Below, piece by piece: positions 9,222-19,138 of a stretch of 51,628 bases of DNA (positions within the stretch are counted from its first letter, which is position 1; the number at the start of each line of letters is the position of its first letter). A program made the translations under genes and the position numbers. This DNA comes from Cobetia crustatorum. Its GTDB lineage: Bacteria; Pseudomonadota; Gammaproteobacteria; Pseudomonadales; Halomonadaceae. The stretch covers positions 1-51,628 of the forward strand of contig NZ_JEMF01000083.1 of the NCBI RefSeq assembly GCF_000591415.1, written 5' to 3'. The notes under the pieces are model-generated. The model had not been told where the DNA came from. It was given only the letters and a program-made list of their open reading frames with translations, and did not search any database.

Positions 9222-10564
9222 CAGGAGACCTCCACGGCACTGTCCTGCGCCTTGTTCGCAGTGAAGATGTCCAGCGGATTGAGCCAATAAAGATCCATCG
9301 CAGCGGTCCATGAGAAATCGCGTCCGCCACAGCCTTCGCCTGTCACCGAATTGAAGTATTCCCAGTAACCCGCGGCCGCGATGCAATCCTTGCTGGCCTG
9401 TTTGATCTGCGCAGCCTCCTGGGTGAGTCCATGGTCTTCACAGCCGATGGCCAGCATCCAGTTGATATGTAGCCAGCTTGGCCCGCGCCAATAGCGCTTC
9501 GGCTCGAAGCGAGTGCTCTCGGGATGGGTTGAGGCAACTCCATACGGTGCCTGGGCCAGCCAGTCAGCGACCAGACTTCCCATCTGTTTGGCCTGAGTAT
9601 CGTTGGGCAAGCCCGCGAACAGCGGCAGTATCCCGGCGGTGGTCACATGCTCCAGCAGCACGTTGGCACGCGCATCACGGCTCAGGAAGCAGCCGAGTTC
9701 TTCGCTCCACAGTGCCTGCACGCCTTCCTCGGTACGGGCCAGCGATTGTTTGAGACTGAACAGCGCTTCGCCATGGGCGTTGACGAGATCGAGACTGGCA
9801 GCATCCTCTTCACACAGCGTAACCAGGTCCCGCGTGCCGCGATGCAGGATGGAGATCAGGCTGATATCTTCCACGCGGTACGGGCAGTCGCGATACAGCA
9901 CCTTGGCATCGTGATCATTCTGCTGGAAGAACTTCACCAGGTAGATGTAGCGGTCGTATTCGTATTTGTGCGGGCGCTCGGACGGGTCGACCAGCCCGGT
10001 ATCGCGGCGTACGTATTCGGCATCGACGGCCGGTACGCCAGCCAACGGACCATCCCACTGTGGACTGTTGTCCATGCCGGATTCCCACGGATGGTAGCTA
10101 CAGACGCGCCCCGTACCTTCAGGGTCACGCTCGCGATAGAACCACAGGTGATAATCGATGACGGCCGGCAGCGTCGCGGCCAGCTTTTGCTCGGCAAGCG
10201 TCCGGTCACGACCTTCCTCGAACAGGATCTTCATCACGCTGGCTAGCACGGGCGGCTGTGAGATGGCGCTGGTCGACGGGCTGCGCTGCACGCCCCAGAC
10301 CTCCGGCCCCGGGAAGTAGGTTTCCGCATCTCCATGGAAGACAATGTGCGGCACCATGCCGTTGTCCCACTGGCCTTCCAGCAGGCGCTCCACTTCGCGC
10401 CAGGCGCGCGCTTCATCACCGGCGGCCATCCAGCCCAGCGCCGTGATGGCGGCGTCCCAGTTCCACTGGAAGGGATAGAGGCCACGCGTGGGTACGGTAT
10501 AACCGCCCAGATCGTTGAGCTTGAGAATGTCGTGGGCACTTGGGGCATCGGGCATTGCTGTCAT
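9221..10564 (-). CDS. GH63-like glycoside hydrolase (mannosyl-/glucosylglycerate hydrolase-like)
   Basis: 447-residue (alpha/alpha)6-barrel hydrolase. PFQWNWDAA near residue 30, SYHPWESGMDNSPQWD mid-protein, RYWRGPSWLHINWML and the C-terminal FSWTAAMDLYWL are typical of the GH63/MGH1-like group, which includes bacterial mannosylglycerate and glucosylglycerate hydrolases of similar size. No signal peptide is seen, so it is cytoplasmic and acts on an imported glycoside. A TTG at 10570 is possible, but ATG at 10564 with GGAG about 11 bases upstream is preferred. It sits between the ABC ATPase and the isomerase genes. The exact substrate cannot be read from sequence; alpha-glucosidase-type activity on another small glycoside is the main alternative. 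Confidence 0.75.
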   Translation of the reverse strand: MTAMPDAPSAHDILKLNDLGGYTVPTRGLYPFQWNWDAAITALGWMAAGDEARAWREVERLLEGQWDNGMVPHIVFHGDAETYFPGPEVWGVQRSPSTSAISQPPVLASVMKILFEEGRDRTLAEQKLAATLPAVIDYHLWFYRERDPEGTGRVCSYHPWESGMDNSPQWDGPLAGVPAVDAEYVRRDTGLVDPSERPHKYEYDRYIYLVKFFQQNDHDAKVLYRDCPYRVEDISLISILHRGTRDLVTLCEEDAASLDLVNAHGEALFSLKQSLARTEEGVQALWSEELGCFLSRDARANVLLEHVTTAGILPLFAGLPNDTQAKQMGSLVADWLAQAPYGVASTHPESTRFEPKRYWRGPSWLHINWMLAIGCEDHGLTQEAAQIKQASKDCIAAAGYWEYFNSVTGEGCGGRDFSWTAAMDLYWLNPLDIFTANKAQDSAVEVS

Positions 10565-10619
10565 GTGCAACGGGCTCCGTCGTCGGGTTGAAGGTCAGAC
10601 ATGGATGAATCAGGGCGTG

Positions 10620-11654
<1,035 letters not shown>

Positions 11655-11741
11655 GGTCGGACTCCTTGTGGTCGTGATCGACGGCGCTGAATGGACAGGT
11701 GACAGCCGTCGTCATGCATTGGCCGGATGAAAGGCCGTACG

Positions 11742-12641
11742 CTAGCGGTTGGAAATGCCCCACATGCTGAACAGGTACTTCCTGATCGCGAACAGGAACA
11801 GCAGTGCAGGGACGACCAGAATCAGGCCGCCGGCGTATTTGATCTCGGCGGGCGACTCGGAAAGGCTCTGAACGAGGAAGGCGGTCAAGGTGCGGTTCTG
11901 AACGGTGAGAATTGCCGAGGCAAATACCTCATTCCACGAGATGACGAAGGCGAACACTGCCGAGGCAGTAATGCCCGGCGCGGCCAGCGGCAGCACCACG
12001 CGACGGAAGGCCTGCCAACGATTGCACCCCATCAACCAGGCCGCTTCTTCAAGTTCGACCGGAATGCCCATGAACAGGCTTGAGGTGATCAGCACCGCGA
12101 AGGGCAGCGCCAACGTGGCATGCACCATCGCCAAGCCGAGAATGGAGTCATCGATGCCGACGCGAATGAAGATGACCGCCAATGGCAACGCCAGCAGAGG
12201 CATCGGGAAGGCTCGCGACAGAATGATGATCATCCGGTAGGCATTCATGCCCGGAAATACGAAGCGCGCCAGTGCATAACCCGCCGGTGCGCCCAACACG
12301 ATGGCAATCACCATGGTGAAGCCAGCGGCCAGTAGCGAGTTGCCCAGCGCACTGATCACGCCCTGGTAGTGCCAGAAGAAGTCGAGCGTCTCGAAGCTCA
12401 ATGCTGGTGTCAGGGTCTTGGGCCAGCCACTGATCTGCTCCGGTGTGCTGATGCTGTTGAGCATCAATAACGCGATGGGTACCAGCACCCACAGCACCAG
12501 AATCGCGACCCCCGCTCGGAACAGCCATTTCCAGGCCATGTCATGACGACGTGGTTTGTGAGCGATCTGCTCCAGCGGGCGCGCAGAGGCCTCGGAGGGT
12601 AGCGAAGAGGACATGACGGCTTCGGAGGATGAGGATTTCAT
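11742..12641 (-). CDS. Carbohydrate ABC transporter permease (MalG-like)
   Basis: 299 residues with about six membrane segments after a cytoplasmic N-terminal tail of ~35 residues. The EAA loop (EEAAWLMGCNRWQAFRRVVLPLAAPG) contacts the ATPase. The C-terminus ends in a short basic tail as in MalG-type subunits. Its start abuts the stop of the MalF-like gene, both ending/starting at 12641, so translation is probably coupled. Confidence 0.92.
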   Translation of the reverse strand: MKSSSSEAVMSSSLPSEASARPLEQIAHKPRRHDMAWKWLFRAGVAILVLWVLVPIALLMLNSISTPEQISGWPKTLTPALSFETLDFFWHYQGVISALGNSLLAAGFTMVIAIVLGAPAGYALARFVFPGMNAYRMIIILSRAFPMPLLALPLAVIFIRVGIDDSILGLAMVHATLALPFAVLITSSLFMGIPVELEEAAWLMGCNRWQAFRRVVLPLAAPGITASAVFAFVISWNEVFASAILTVQNRTLTAFLVQSLSESPAEIKYAGGLILVVPALLFLFAIRKYLFSMWGISNR

Positions 12642-13489
12642 CAGCGGGCCTCCTTCGGAACATTGAGGAACTTGAGGTAGCAGCCGGTGATGGCAACCGA
12701 GATCAACATGATCAGCACGGCGTAGGCGGCCGCAGCACCGGTTTGCTGGTAAAGGAACTGCCAGTCGAAGGTCTCGCTCATCAGCACCGGCATGTCACTG
12801 CCGCCCAGCATCATCACCACCGCGAAGACTTCCAGCGCCAGCAGGGTACGCAGGATCAGTGCTGACTGAATGCTCGGGCGCAGCATCGGCAGAGTGATCT
12901 TCCACAGGCGTTGCCAGTAGCTGGCGCCGAATACCTGCCCGGCCTCGTCATATTCCTTGGGGATCAGCCCCATGCCCGACACCAGGATCACCAGCACGAT
13001 GGCGGTACCCCGCCAGATCTCGGCGACGACGACGGCCAGAAACAGCGCGAAGGCATTCTGATAGTTGAGCCACGAGGTTGGGGCGTCGATCAGGTTCACG
13101 GCGCTCATGAAGCTGTTGAGGAAGCCGAACTGCTCCAGAATCGCCAGCCAGATGATGCCGGCGGCCAGATCGGAGATGCCCAGCGGGATGGTCCAGATGT
13201 AGAGGATGCTGTCGCGACCCTTGTTCATCTTGGTCACCATCAATGCCATGCCGATGGCCATGACCAGCTGGACCGGCACGACGACCCCGGTCAGCAGTAA
13301 AGTGTTGGTGAGCGAAGGCCAGAAATTGAAATCACTGATGATGCGACTGAAGTTGCCCAGCCCCACGCCGCCGTCACTGTTGGTGAAGGCTTCAGCAAAG
13401 ATCTGCAGAAAGGGATAGAGAAAGAATGCGCCCATGAACAGCAGGCTGGGAGCGATCAAGTAATAAGGTAGCCAGCGATTGTGCTTCAT
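12641..13489 (-). CDS. Carbohydrate ABC transporter permease (MalF-like)
   Basis: 282 residues and six predicted membrane helices, beginning with the typical YYLIAPSLLFMGAFFLYPFLQI segment. The EAA loop is KEYDEAGQVFGASYWQRLWKITLPML. AAAGGTGAG precedes the ATG at 13489. It partners the MalG-like subunit directly downstream and the binding protein upstream. Confidence 0.92.
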   Translation of the reverse strand: MKHNRWLPYYLIAPSLLFMGAFFLYPFLQIFAEAFTNSDGGVGLGNFSRIISDFNFWPSLTNTLLLTGVVVPVQLVMAIGMALMVTKMNKGRDSILYIWTIPLGISDLAAGIIWLAILEQFGFLNSFMSAVNLIDAPTSWLNYQNAFALFLAVVVAEIWRGTAIVLVILVSGMGLIPKEYDEAGQVFGASYWQRLWKITLPMLRPSIQSALILRTLLALEVFAVVMMLGGSDMPVLMSETFDWQFLYQQTGAAAAYAVLIMLISVAITGCYLKFLNVPKEAR

Positions 13490-13668
13490 CAGTGCTCACC
13501 TTTGATTGTTGTGATGGTGGATGGCAGAGAGCAGACATGACAGGGGTTGGCGTACTGTCATGTCGACTCTTGAGGGCGCTTATGGTGCTTGTGAACTTAC
13601 GGCAACATCGATGTTCTGCAGGCTTGCGAATCAGCGACTGTCTTGCGGTTCTGGTGGAAGGGGCGGAG

Positions 13669-14937
13669 TCATTTGACGGGACAGGGACCATCGCTGGGAG
13701 CATCCGGCAACCAACAGCCAGCGCCCGACTTGTCAATCAGGGCCTGTAGGCGCGGCGCGAGGATATCCAACGTCTCGTGAATGTCGGCATCGCGCAGCAC
13801 GATCTGTACGAAGGCGTCACGATAGATCTTGTTGAATAGCCCCGATTGCTTGCCAAGGCCGCTGGGCAGCAGTGACAGCACGGCATCCTCGGCTGAGGAC
13901 TGGGTGGCGACGGCCTTGCCGGACATGCGGATGCTGGCGGGCAGGTCATCGGGAAGCTCGGTTGCCACCACGGGGAAGAAGTTGGTGGCGCGCAGAGTGC
14001 GAATCTGAGCCTCAGGCGTCATCAGGTACTGAATCAGCTTGCGCGAAGCGTCTGGCGCAGGTGCGTTGGCGGGCACGGCCAGTCCGGCGACCACCGGCAT
14101 GTAGCCACGTCCACTGGGGCCAGCGGGGGCAGGGAAGGCCACGAAATCATCGGGTCGCTTGTTGAAGGCATCCTTCAATCGCGCCGTGTGGTCGAACGCG
14201 ACCCAGACTTCGCCGTTGAGCAATGGCTCCTGCATGAAGCCAAAGGCGGTAGAGCGCGGATTGGTCACGGCCCAGATCTCGCGGAACTTTTGCCACATCG
14301 CTACTGCGTCTTCACTGCGGAATTCGCGTACCACCGAGTGCGTGAAGGACGGATAGAGATAGCCCTCGAGGAAGCGATGGATCAGTCCCTTGCGACCCGC
14401 GGGAAAGCCCAGTTTCGGCTGTCCGGTGGCAGCCTCGATATTACGTCCCCAGGCCAGTAGCTCGTCGTAGCTCAACGCATTGAGGTCCGCGCCTTCGGGC
14501 AGGTAGGGCAGCGCCTTGCGACTGGCCGCCATGATGTAGGTGGCCTGCATCCAGGGGATGTAGCGCTGCTGCTCGCCCCCCAACTTGCCGAGTGACAGAT
14601 ACTGCTCACTGATACCCTGCTCACCCAGTGTGCTCATCAGGTCATCGAGAGGGGCCAATACCGCTGGCGTCAGCGAGCCAAGCTCACCATGCAGCCCGCC
14701 CAACACATCCAGTGCACCATTCGCGCTGCCTTTCTCAGCTTCAAGGCGCGACAGGAAGGTACCCGCCTCCTGGGGCATGTAATTCACGGCCTCGCCATAA
14801 GGCGCCAGCGCGATCTCGCGCATCTGCTGGGCTTCCTCCAGCGGTCTGGCCTGGGTGCTGAAGAAATTGATATCAGCCATGGCGGGCGTGCTACCCAGTA
14901 GTGCCATCAATGTGAGGGCAATTGGCGTCTTGCGCAT
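13669..14937 (-). CDS. Extracellular sugar-binding protein of the ABC importer
   Basis: 422 residues with a Sec signal peptide (basic MRK, hydrophobic LTLMALLGS, cleavage near AMA-D). The size and placement fit a family-1 solute-binding protein. Family-like features include GFMQEPLLNGEVWVAFDHTARLKDAF and AFPAPAGPSGRGYMPVVAGLAVPANAP in the C-lobe. A GGGAGAG ribosome site precedes the start. It is the first gene of the importer, separated from the first permease by ~180 bases with no gene. Ligand unknown; a glycoside matching the downstream hydrolase is inferred. Confidence 0.9.
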   Translation of the reverse strand: MRKTPIALTLMALLGSTPAMADINFFSTQARPLEEAQQMREIALAPYGEAVNYMPQEAGTFLSRLEAEKGSANGALDVLGGLHGELGSLTPAVLAPLDDLMSTLGEQGISEQYLSLGKLGGEQQRYIPWMQATYIMAASRKALPYLPEGADLNALSYDELLAWGRNIEAATGQPKLGFPAGRKGLIHRFLEGYLYPSFTHSVVREFRSEDAVAMWQKFREIWAVTNPRSTAFGFMQEPLLNGEVWVAFDHTARLKDAFNKRPDDFVAFPAPAGPSGRGYMPVVAGLAVPANAPAPDASRKLIQYLMTPEAQIRTLRATNFFPVVATELPDDLPASIRMSGKAVATQSSAEDAVLSLLPSGLGKQSGLFNKIYRDAFVQIVLRDADIHETLDILAPRLQALIDKSGAGCWLPDAPSDGPCPVK

Positions 14938-15009
14938 GGAGCTCTCCCTTCTCGGGTGTCGTTGTACTTGTCAGGCGTGCTGTTGAAACATGTCGGCGAG
15001 GTCGATTGA

Positions 15010-16011
15010 TCAACCGGTGGTATCGCGCAGCAGGAGTTCGTAGTCGAAGCAACGATGACGCGGTGTGCCACCCGCGGGAGCCAACACCAGTTCGATCAGC
15101 GCCTGACTGACGGATTCGAAGGACACTTCCAGCGTGCTGAGACTCGGCTGACGATACATCTGGGCGGGCAGGTTATCCGCGCCGATGATGGCGAGGTCCT
15201 TGCCAGGCACGCGTCCCGATTCAGTGGCTGCTTCCATCACGGCGTAGGCGAAGATATCGCTGGCACATACGAAAGCCGTGGGTGGGGTAGCGCTGGACAA
15301 TGCTTCGCAAGCGGCCTGGTAGGCGCTGGCATACCCATGTTGGCAATGGCGTGACATGGGAGTCAGTTCGGCCGCCTGCATGGCATCGTGATAGCCCTTC
15401 TCACGTTCTACCGCCGTGTAGAGGTCACTGAAGAAGTTCAGGAACAGGATGTCTCGATGGCCGCTATCAATCAGGTAACGAGTGGCTCTGACAAATCCAT
15501 CGGTCGCGTTGGTATCTACCCAGGCATGTTCATCAGCACGGCCTGTGCGTCCGTGGGTGACGAAGGGGAAACCGCTTTCGAGCAGGAAGTCGACGCGGGG
15601 GTCCTGAATACGGGTACGTGCTACCACGAAGGAATCCACCTTGCCGCCGTCGATGAAGCGCTTGTAGGTATCCAGCTCGTCGCGATCTTCCGGCACAGTG
15701 GTGACGATCAGGTCATGTTCCGGTGCGGCGTCATGTAGTGCCTGGCCCAGCGCAACCAATAACCGCGTGTTGAATTGATCGCGAAAGTCGCCCTGGGCAC
15801 CGTTCATGATGTAGCCCACCGATGAGGTGCGACCGGTCTTCAAGCGGCGTGCGCTCTGGTTGGGCTGGTAGCCTACTTCATTGGCAAAAGCCTGAACTCG
15901 CTCACGGGTGGCGACACTGACATCCTCGAACCCGCCTAATGCTCTGGAAACGGTTGTCACTGAGAGTCCCAGTTGGCTGGCGAGATGCTTGAGCGTGATG
16001 TTGGGTGGCAT
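15010..16011 (-). CDS. LacI-family transcriptional regulator of the sugar module
   Basis: 333 residues. The N-terminal helix-turn-helix (TLKHLASQLGLSVTTVSRAL, then NEVGYQPNQSARRLKTGRT hinge helix) is classic LacI/GalR. The rest is a periplasmic-binding-protein-like effector domain (FVCASDIFAYAVMEAATESG, DLAIIGADNLPAQMYRQPSLSTLEVSF). It is upstream of the binding-protein gene and downstream of a perfect 18-bp CG-centred palindrome (16051-16068), so autoregulation and control of the ABC operon are likely. Effector not identifiable from sequence. Confidence 0.93.
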   Translation of the reverse strand: MPPNITLKHLASQLGLSVTTVSRALGGFEDVSVATRERVQAFANEVGYQPNQSARRLKTGRTSSVGYIMNGAQGDFRDQFNTRLLVALGQALHDAAPEHDLIVTTVPEDRDELDTYKRFIDGGKVDSFVVARTRIQDPRVDFLLESGFPFVTHGRTGRADEHAWVDTNATDGFVRATRYLIDSGHRDILFLNFFSDLYTAVEREKGYHDAMQAAELTPMSRHCQHGYASAYQAACEALSSATPPTAFVCASDIFAYAVMEAATESGRVPGKDLAIIGADNLPAQMYRQPSLSTLEVSFESVSQALIELVLAPAGGTPRHRCFDYELLLRDTTG

Positions 16012-16050
16012 GGCCAGAATCCTTGAGCAGCAATAACGTTAAAAACTGTT

Positions 16051-16068
16051 ATCCGAAACGTTTCGGAT
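16051..16068. promoter_or_regulatory. LacI-type operator upstream of the lacI-family gene
   Basis: ATCCGAAACGTTTCGGAT is a perfect 18-bp palindrome with the central CG expected of LacI/GalR operators. It lies 40 bases upstream of the regulator start. A half-like element AATAACGTT sits at 16032-16040, between it and the gene. Confidence 0.75.
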
Positions 16069-16425
16069 GAATGATTTCACTGTTTTTCGTTCCTCCGCAA
16101 GGCTGTCGCTACTAAAGAATATGTCTGTAATGTTTCTTGCATCAACTTGACTGGGGCGCCTGTTGGCATGCAGCGAATCACACGCTGAGCACACGCAACC
16201 TTGATGGTTATCTTGGAGGCCGTACCCGCTCAGATGCCTCTGGTGGATACCGGTACGTATGGTGCATCAGCCCCGATACGTGGGACATGCCCTGCAAGGG
16301 TGGGAGCAAGAAGTACTGAAATCAGGGGCCCAGAAACGCAAACACCCCGCACAGGGCGGGGTGTCGATAAGAAAAGCGATAGAGCGTTAGACGAGGGCTT
16401 CGCCCTGTGGGTTCAGTCGTGCGAA
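16069..16425. other. Intergenic stretch without a convincing gene
   Basis: This segment holds the far upstream region of the LacI gene and the terminator at 16342-16364. A 60-codon frame at 16137-16319 has no ribosome site or recognisable product. I see no other structure here. Confidence 0.5.
16342..16364 (-). terminator. Terminator downstream of the MFS sugar porter
   Basis: A 9-bp stem (ACACCCCGC at 16342-16350 with 16356-16364) reads on the minus strand into TTGCGTTTCTG. It lies ~60 bases beyond the MFS stop codon. Confidence 0.75.
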
Positions 16426-17814
16426 TCAGCTGCGCTGTGCTTGTAACGCCGCGTCCTGCTCGGCTTGTTCCTTGCGCGAGGGGCGAATCAGTCGGCCCTG
16501 CAGGTCTTCAAGTGAGACGCCTTTTGTTTCCGGCATGAAGAACAGCACGAAGATCAGCTGTAGCAGCATCATCACCGCGAAGAAGGCGAACACTGGGCCG
16601 CCACTGAACTGGCTGAGAATGGCGGGCATCAGCAGGGCGATCAGTGCCGCGAAGACCCAATGCACGGAGCTGCCAAAGGACTGGCCCAAGGCACGTACCT
16701 TGTTGGGGAATATCTCGGAGATGAACACCCAGATCACCGCGCCCTGGCCCATGGCATGGGCCGCGATGAACACGCCCAGCAATACCGGCACGCCATAACC
16801 GTCGAGAGCGCTGAAATCCTGGAGGTAGAACGCCCATGAGATCAGGCACAGCGAAAGCAGATAGCCGGCTGAGCCGATCAGAATCAAGGTGCGGCGGCCC
16901 AGCTTGTCGATCAGTGACATGCCCAGCATGGTGAAGACCAGATTGATCAGGCCGATACCCGCGGTCGAGAGCAGAGCCGCGCTCGTCTCGAGTTGTGCCT
17001 CGGCGAGAATTCGCGGCGCGTAATAGATGATGAAGTTGATACCCGACAGCTGGTTGAAGGCGGCGATCAGGAAGGCGAATAGCACGGGAAGACGGTAGCG
17101 CCACGCGAACAGGCGAGTGTGCTTGCCGACGGATTCGGGGGACTCGGTGCCGCGAATGATGGCGACTTCTTCTGCGATATTCGCGTTGGGGTCGATCATC
17201 CTGATCACTTCACCGGCAGCGGCTTCATCGTTGCGTTGCAGGATGAGCCAACGAGGGCTGCGTGGCACCTTGCAGATCATCAGCAGATAGATCGCCGCTG
17301 GAATCGCCTCGACGCCCAGCATCCAGCGCCAGTTCTCGCCCTCGATGAAGCCGATGAAGTAGTTGGACACGAAGGCGATCAGGATACCCAACACGATATT
17401 GAACTGATAAAGCCCGACCAGCGCTCCGCGTCGCGCACGTGGCGCAATCTCGGAGATATAGATCGGTGCGGCCACGGAAGAGGCACCGACACCCAGGCCC
17501 CCCAACAGGCGGAAGAAGGAGAAGATGTAAGGATCGGTTGCCAGCGCTGAGCCCAGTGCCGAGACGAGATAGAGCACACCGATGCCGATCAGCGTCGCAC
17601 GACGGCCAAAGCGATCCGTCGGCCAGTTGCCGAAGATGGCGCCAATCACCGTGCCCCATAACGCCATCGACATGATGATGAGGCCATGCGACAGGTCACT
17701 CAGCTCCCACAGCTGTTGCAAGGAGGTATCCGCGCCAGAAATGACGGCGGTATCGAAGCCGAACAGAAAGCCGGCCAGCGCGACCGTTATCGACCATTGC
17801 AGAATTCTAGACAT
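16426..17814 (-). CDS. MFS sugar porter (XylE/GLUT-like)
   Basis: 462 residues, 12 predicted membrane segments. Sugar-porter signatures: GFDTAVISGAD in helix 1, WPTDRFGRRATLIG (RXGRR loop), a second DKLGRRTLI loop in the C-half, a QLSGINFIIYYAP segment in helix 7 and the closing PETKGVSLEDLQGRL. These residues mark proton-coupled or facilitated monosaccharide transporters. It has its own promoter region (17815-18121) and terminator, but lies next to the LacI regulator. Substrate could be a monosaccharide related to the downstream glycoside pathway. Confidence 0.93.
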   Translation of the reverse strand: MSRILQWSITVALAGFLFGFDTAVISGADTSLQQLWELSDLSHGLIIMSMALWGTVIGAIFGNWPTDRFGRRATLIGIGVLYLVSALGSALATDPYIFSFFRLLGGLGVGASSVAAPIYISEIAPRARRGALVGLYQFNIVLGILIAFVSNYFIGFIEGENWRWMLGVEAIPAAIYLLMICKVPRSPRWLILQRNDEAAAGEVIRMIDPNANIAEEVAIIRGTESPESVGKHTRLFAWRYRLPVLFAFLIAAFNQLSGINFIIYYAPRILAEAQLETSAALLSTAGIGLINLVFTMLGMSLIDKLGRRTLILIGSAGYLLSLCLISWAFYLQDFSALDGYGVPVLLGVFIAAHAMGQGAVIWVFISEIFPNKVRALGQSFGSSVHWVFAALIALLMPAILSQFSGGPVFAFFAVMMLLQLIFVLFFMPETKGVSLEDLQGRLIRPSRKEQAEQDAALQAQRS

Positions 17815-18121
17815 GAGAGTTTCTCGTCCGATGAGAGATGATTGACCACTTTTAGCTTAAGATGAATCGAGTCACCTTGTAAATTAGCTTGGCATGTCTC
17901 TTTCATGTGTATCTGCTAGACCTTGTATGAAGGCGACGGTATCTGCCGCCGTTACAGTGCTGTTCATATTGGGTTAAGCAAATAATATCAATTAGTTATC
18001 AGTACACATATTCATTTATTCCATATAGGAATAACGTTATTCGTTATTTTGCATCTCATGCGATTGAGGCGTAACCTGAAGTCAGTTTTCCGACACGATC
18101 TGACCTACGAGGTATGCACCT
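17815..18121. other. Divergent promoter region between MFS and MBL genes
   Basis: About 300 AT-rich bases between divergent genes, expected to hold both promoters. Besides the palindrome at 18029-18042, no confident -35/-10 pair could be fixed by eye. Confidence 0.5.
18029..18048. promoter_or_regulatory. CG-centred palindrome, possible operator
   Basis: GAATAACGTTATTC (18029-18042) is a perfect palindrome followed at once by a further CGTTATT (18042-18048). The heptamer AATAACG also occurs at 16032-16038 before the LacI gene. Binding by that regulator or by a sulfur-module regulator is possible; neither is shown. Confidence 0.4.
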
Positions 18122-19000
18122 ATGGCGCCCTCTATCCTACATCCTGATGTCACCAGCTTCTTTGACAAGGACAGCAACACCTTCACTCATCTGGTGTGTG
18201 ACCCGCAGTCGCGCCGCTGCGCGATCATCGACCCGGTACTGGATTTCGATTATCCCGCCGGCAAGACGAAGACCGATTCTGCTGATGCTCTGCTGGCCCA
18301 TATCGCGGCGCAGTCACTGGAAGTGGAGTGGATTCTCGAGACGCATGTGCACGCGGACCACCTCTCGGCGGCCGCCTATTTGAAAGACACGCTGGGTTGT
18401 CAGTTGGCGATCGGCGCACGTATTCGTGAAGTGCAGGACATCTTTGCTGATATCTTCGCCGCCGAGTCCGGTTTTGCCCGCGATGGTCGCCAGTTTGATC
18501 GACTGCTGGAAGAGGGTGATAGCTTGGCGATTGGTGCGCTTGAATGCCGAATATTGCATACGCCGGGTCATACGCCCGCCTGTGTCAGCTATGTGATCGG
18601 GGATGCGGTATTCGTGGGTGATACTCTATTCATGCCGGATTACGGCACCGCACGCTGTGATTTCCCAGGCGGCGATGCGCGCACCCTGTATCGTTCGATT
18701 CACAAGGTATTGGCGCTACCCGCAGACACGCGATTATTCCTCTGCCACGATTATTCGGCAGACGGGCGTGAAGGTTTCTGCTGTGAAACCACCGTGGGCG
18801 AGCAGCGTCAGCACAACGTACATGTCCATGAAGGCATTGATGAGGAGGCCTTCGTCAGCATGCGCTCCACGCGTGATGCAGGCTTGGGTATGCCGCGCCT
18901 GATGTTGCCAGCGGTTCAGGTCAACATGCGCGCCGGGCAGATGCCGCCGGTGGAAGCCAATGGGCAGGTCTATCTCAAGATTCCCCTCAATCACTTTTGA
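18122..19000 (+). CDS. MBL-fold persulfide dioxygenase-like protein
   Basis: 292-residue metallo-beta-lactamase-fold protein. The THVHADHLS motif (residues ~78-86), HTPGHTPACVSY, GDTLFMPDYGTARCDFPGG and LFLCHDY carry the metal ligands seen in ETHE1/Blh-type persulfide dioxygenases, which oxidise glutathione persulfide to sulfite with a single iron. GAGGT lies 8 bases before the ATG. It heads a plus-strand run with an SQR-like flavoprotein and a SulP transporter, the expected partners for sulfide detoxification. Activity is inferred from family and context. Confidence 0.85.
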   Translation: MAPSILHPDVTSFFDKDSNTFTHLVCDPQSRRCAIIDPVLDFDYPAGKTKTDSADALLAHIAAQSLEVEWILETHVHADHLSAAAYLKDTLGCQLAIGARIREVQDIFADIFAAESGFARDGRQFDRLLEEGDSLAIGALECRILHTPGHTPACVSYVIGDAVFVGDTLFMPDYGTARCDFPGGDARTLYRSIHKVLALPADTRLFLCHDYSADGREGFCCETTVGEQRQHNVHVHEGIDEEAFVSMRSTRDAGLGMPRLMLPAVQVNMRAGQMPPVEANGQVYLKIPLNHF

Positions 19001-19138
19001 GTGGTGCAGATGGCAGTCGGCATTCGTGGTTCAGGCAACGCTCCTGCGTGGCGACAGCGTGGGTCTCAGCGAATGATGTAAGTGAATGACGTAAACTTCT
19101 TACCGACACATGTTCCTTTTCTTTTTCAGGAGTCACGG

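Noticed and set aside
16137-16319. 60-codon ORF between the LacI and MFS genes
   Set aside because: No ribosome site, no recognisable family, and composition is not coding-like.
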